From Acanthochromis polyacanthus (Eukaryota; Chordata; Actinopteri; Pomacentridae), in contig NC_067132.1 of assembly GCF_021347895.1 (NCBI RefSeq), positions 28,303,757 through 28,367,756 of the forward strand: a stretch of 64,000 nt of DNA. Direction: 5' to 3'. Under the pieces are notes generated by a model, which searched no databases, was not told where the DNA came from, and saw nothing but the letters and a program-made list of their open reading frames with translations. This document shows, piece by piece, positions 62,741 to 64,000 of this stretch; position 1 is the stretch's first letter; each line of letters starts with the position of its first letter. The translations under genes were made by a program, and so were the position numbers.

Positions 62741-62885
62741 TAGTTTTTTTGCACTAAAACAAAGAGTAATATTTGGAGTTGTTATGATTTATAGGTTACT
62801 ATGCTGTTATTTTACTGGTCCAGCCCACTTCAGATCAAATTGGCATGTGGCCCCTGAACCAAAATGAGTTTTACACCCCCACTAG
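62741..62885. repeat. Fragment of a hAT-like repeat end
   Basis: TTACTGGTCCAGCCCACTTC, AGATCAAATTGGCATGTGGC and CCCTGAACCAAAATGAGTTT are followed by TACACCCCC. This is the end of a common fish repeat whose terminus reads CAGGGGTGTCAAA on the other strand; the same terminus lies near 50400. Only the terminal part of about 120-145 bp is present, directly after the truncated MITE. Confidence 0.45.
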
Positions 62886-63475
62886 CCCAAGGTAGAGAGC
62901 AGCATTCCCAGACTAGGGCTTGCATGTGCATATTTGCATCTTTAAAGTAACCAGTAATAAGTAGCGTACGGAGGCTAAAATGGGAACAGTTCAGTGTGCA
63001 TTGTCCATGTTGCTTTCCAGCAGGCCTCTCTGTTGGAATTTTTAAACAGCAGACTCAATCAAGTGTACTTTTTCTCCAGCTACATGTTATACAGTCAGAA
63101 GCAATCCGTAACCTTCACTGGATGTATACGTGTATTTATAGAGCTCCTAAGTTATATAATCTGTCTGGAGCTCCACAATCCATTAATGTCAAAGTAAGTG
63201 AGGCTTCTTAACTGAGCTGCTTCAGTGGAGTACAGTAATACAGCGGACACTGGTAAGTAGCTTAATGCACAACTACAGGTATTTTATCTTTTTGAGAACA
63301 GAACATTTTTCATCAAAGACAGGCTTGAGTGGTTTCTCATATTGTCTGCTCTGAGTACAGGCCATCAGAGATCCTGCACTCAGGTGAATTGTGGAATTTT
63401 TCCAGGGAGAAAGTGCAAAGAACAAACAATAACCACCTTATGATCTCATTTTCAAAGAACTCTTTCTTTCTACAA

Positions 63476-63560
63476 TTCTACAATTTCATTTAGCAGACGC
63501 TTTTGTCCAAAGTGACGTACAACACAAGCAAGAATTCAGACGTAAGGAAAAACCTGTAGT
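63476..63560. repeat. Short dispersed fish repeat
   Basis: CATTTAGCAGACGCTTTTGT followed by CCAAAGTGACGTACAACA is the signature of a short repeat that is very common in fish genomes. The copy fades out after about 63560. I do not know its superfamily. Confidence 0.5.
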
Positions 63561-63940
63561 AGGTGCAAAAAGTGCTTCAAGTGCGACTGGTCAAAGATCT
63601 TTCTTTAGAGTGCGTATCCGTGTTCATTTGCCTCATCGTCTTTGATCAGTCTCGTCATAAAACCTCTGTCTACAGATCCATCTTGTTTGCCTTTTTCTTC
63701 CTCTTCAAATTCAGCCTTTTCATGTCTGTTTATCTACATGACATCTTCCATTAACAGAAGTGTTTCTGCAGAGGCCAAGGTGAACTGCTCTTTTGCAGCA
63801 CATTAAAATAGTAAATGAACACCTTGGAAATTAATTAGCCTTGGCACACAGGGAAGCTGCGGTAAGAAAGCTAGCAGCTCGAGCTCCGATTCACAATACC
63901 GGCGTTGTGGATTTTATTTTATTTTTCTCTCTCCTTTTAG

Positions 63941-63964
63941 CTGCCGATCTTTATCCGCAAACAG
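63941..63964 (+). CDS. Candidate 24-nt cadherin microexon (tentative)
   Basis: A long pyrimidine tract ending CTCTCTCCTTTTAG is followed by 24 bases and CAG/GTAATT, so both splice sites look strong. The length is a multiple of three. Entered in phase 1, as the EC5 exon at 51190 requires, it has no stop and gives AADLYPQT before returning to phase 1. That would add eight residues between the NFTLKDNE strand and the rest of EC5. I know of no such insert in mammalian cadherin-12. Alternatives: an unused splice-site-like intron sequence, or the start of a longer exon, since the same frame stays open to 64000. Confidence 0.25.
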
Positions 63965-64000
63965 GTAATTGCAGGAAGGCTTCACTGAAAGAGGCGCGCA

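Larger units (their letters stand above)
51191..64000 (+). other. Intron after the EC5 exon, running off the window
   Basis: The donor GTAATT is at 51191 and no canonical next exon (expected to open with an aspartate-asparagine-threonine run) is found before 64000. Repeats are a Tc1 remnant (52586-53950), MITEs (54987-55348, 62380-62740), R2 copy 3 (57411-57905), R3 copy 3 (59405-60110), a CT-rich tract (60601-60790) and small repeat ends at 62741-62885 and 63476-63560. A candidate microexon is at 63941-63964. The stretches 51200-52580, 55350-57400, 57910-59400 and 60830-62370 hold nothing else I can name. Confidence 0.72.

Noticed and set aside
63941..63996. Reading 63941 in frame 0 as LPIFIRKQ, reminiscent of the cadherin LPIFI strand
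   Set aside because: The phase is wrong for the preceding exon, which ends in phase 1, and the flanking residues do not follow the EC5 pattern. The likeness is only five residues.
1..64000. tRNA, rRNA, snRNA genes, CRISPR arrays, bacterial operons, proviral genes
   Set aside because: I looked for the usual signatures on both strands and saw none. GACAGACAGACAGACA runs are short tandem repeats in R3 tails, not arrays with spacers.

Overview
The window is vertebrate nuclear DNA, almost certainly from a teleost fish and probably a percomorph. It contains short GT-AG exons separated by long AT-rich introns. The introns hold repeat families typical of bony fishes: Tc1/mariner, hAT, a TA-flanked MITE, and LINE fragments. 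There are no operons, bacterial signals, rRNA, tRNA or CRISPR.

One gene crosses the whole window on the + strand: a classical type II cadherin. Eight coding exons are clear at 3009-3303, 10062-10181, 26078-26245, 28393-28580, 28963-29216, 42397-42533, 46894-47015 and 51079-51190. Their lengths are 295, 120, 168, 188, 254, 137, 122 and 112 nt. Phases chain without a break (0/1, 1/1, 1/1, 1/0, 0/2, 2/1, 1/0, 0/1). Together they encode most of extracellular cadherin repeat EC1 through the first half of EC5, with conserved calcium-binding LDRE, DxNDN and DAD motifs. The first coding exons (signal peptide, prodomain, the adhesive tryptophans of EC1) lie upstream of the window. The rest of EC5, the membrane span and the catenin-binding tail lie downstream. 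Of the family members I can compare from memory, cadherin-12 fits best (motifs such as QLYVPESAQVGK, KDDFANG and VNPNFTLKDNE), so I name it cdh12-like with moderate confidence.

Introns, in order: 6.8 kb, 15.9 kb, 2.1 kb, 0.38 kb, 13.2 kb, 4.4 kb, 4.1 kb, and at least 12.8 kb running off the right edge. They hold a six-copy MITE family of about 360 bp with ends reading CACTACCGTTCAAAAG. They also hold a TIR element family with ends reading GGTCATTCCAGAATTGGAGG (three copies), several decayed Tc1/mariner elements, two hAT insertions with perfect 8-bp target-site duplications (one still carrying a BED zinc-finger reading frame), a TTAA-flanked element, LINE fragments, a minisatellite and GATA microsatellites.

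I found no clearly undescribed system. The best leads are a possible 24-nt frame-preserving microexon at the right edge (63941-63964), a MITE whose empty target site survives in a nearby duplicate, a hAT inserted into a LINE reading frame that ends 36 bp before a cadherin exon, and a composite TIR element with a duplicated right end. All family assignments come from reading the sequence and recall; no alignment was run.
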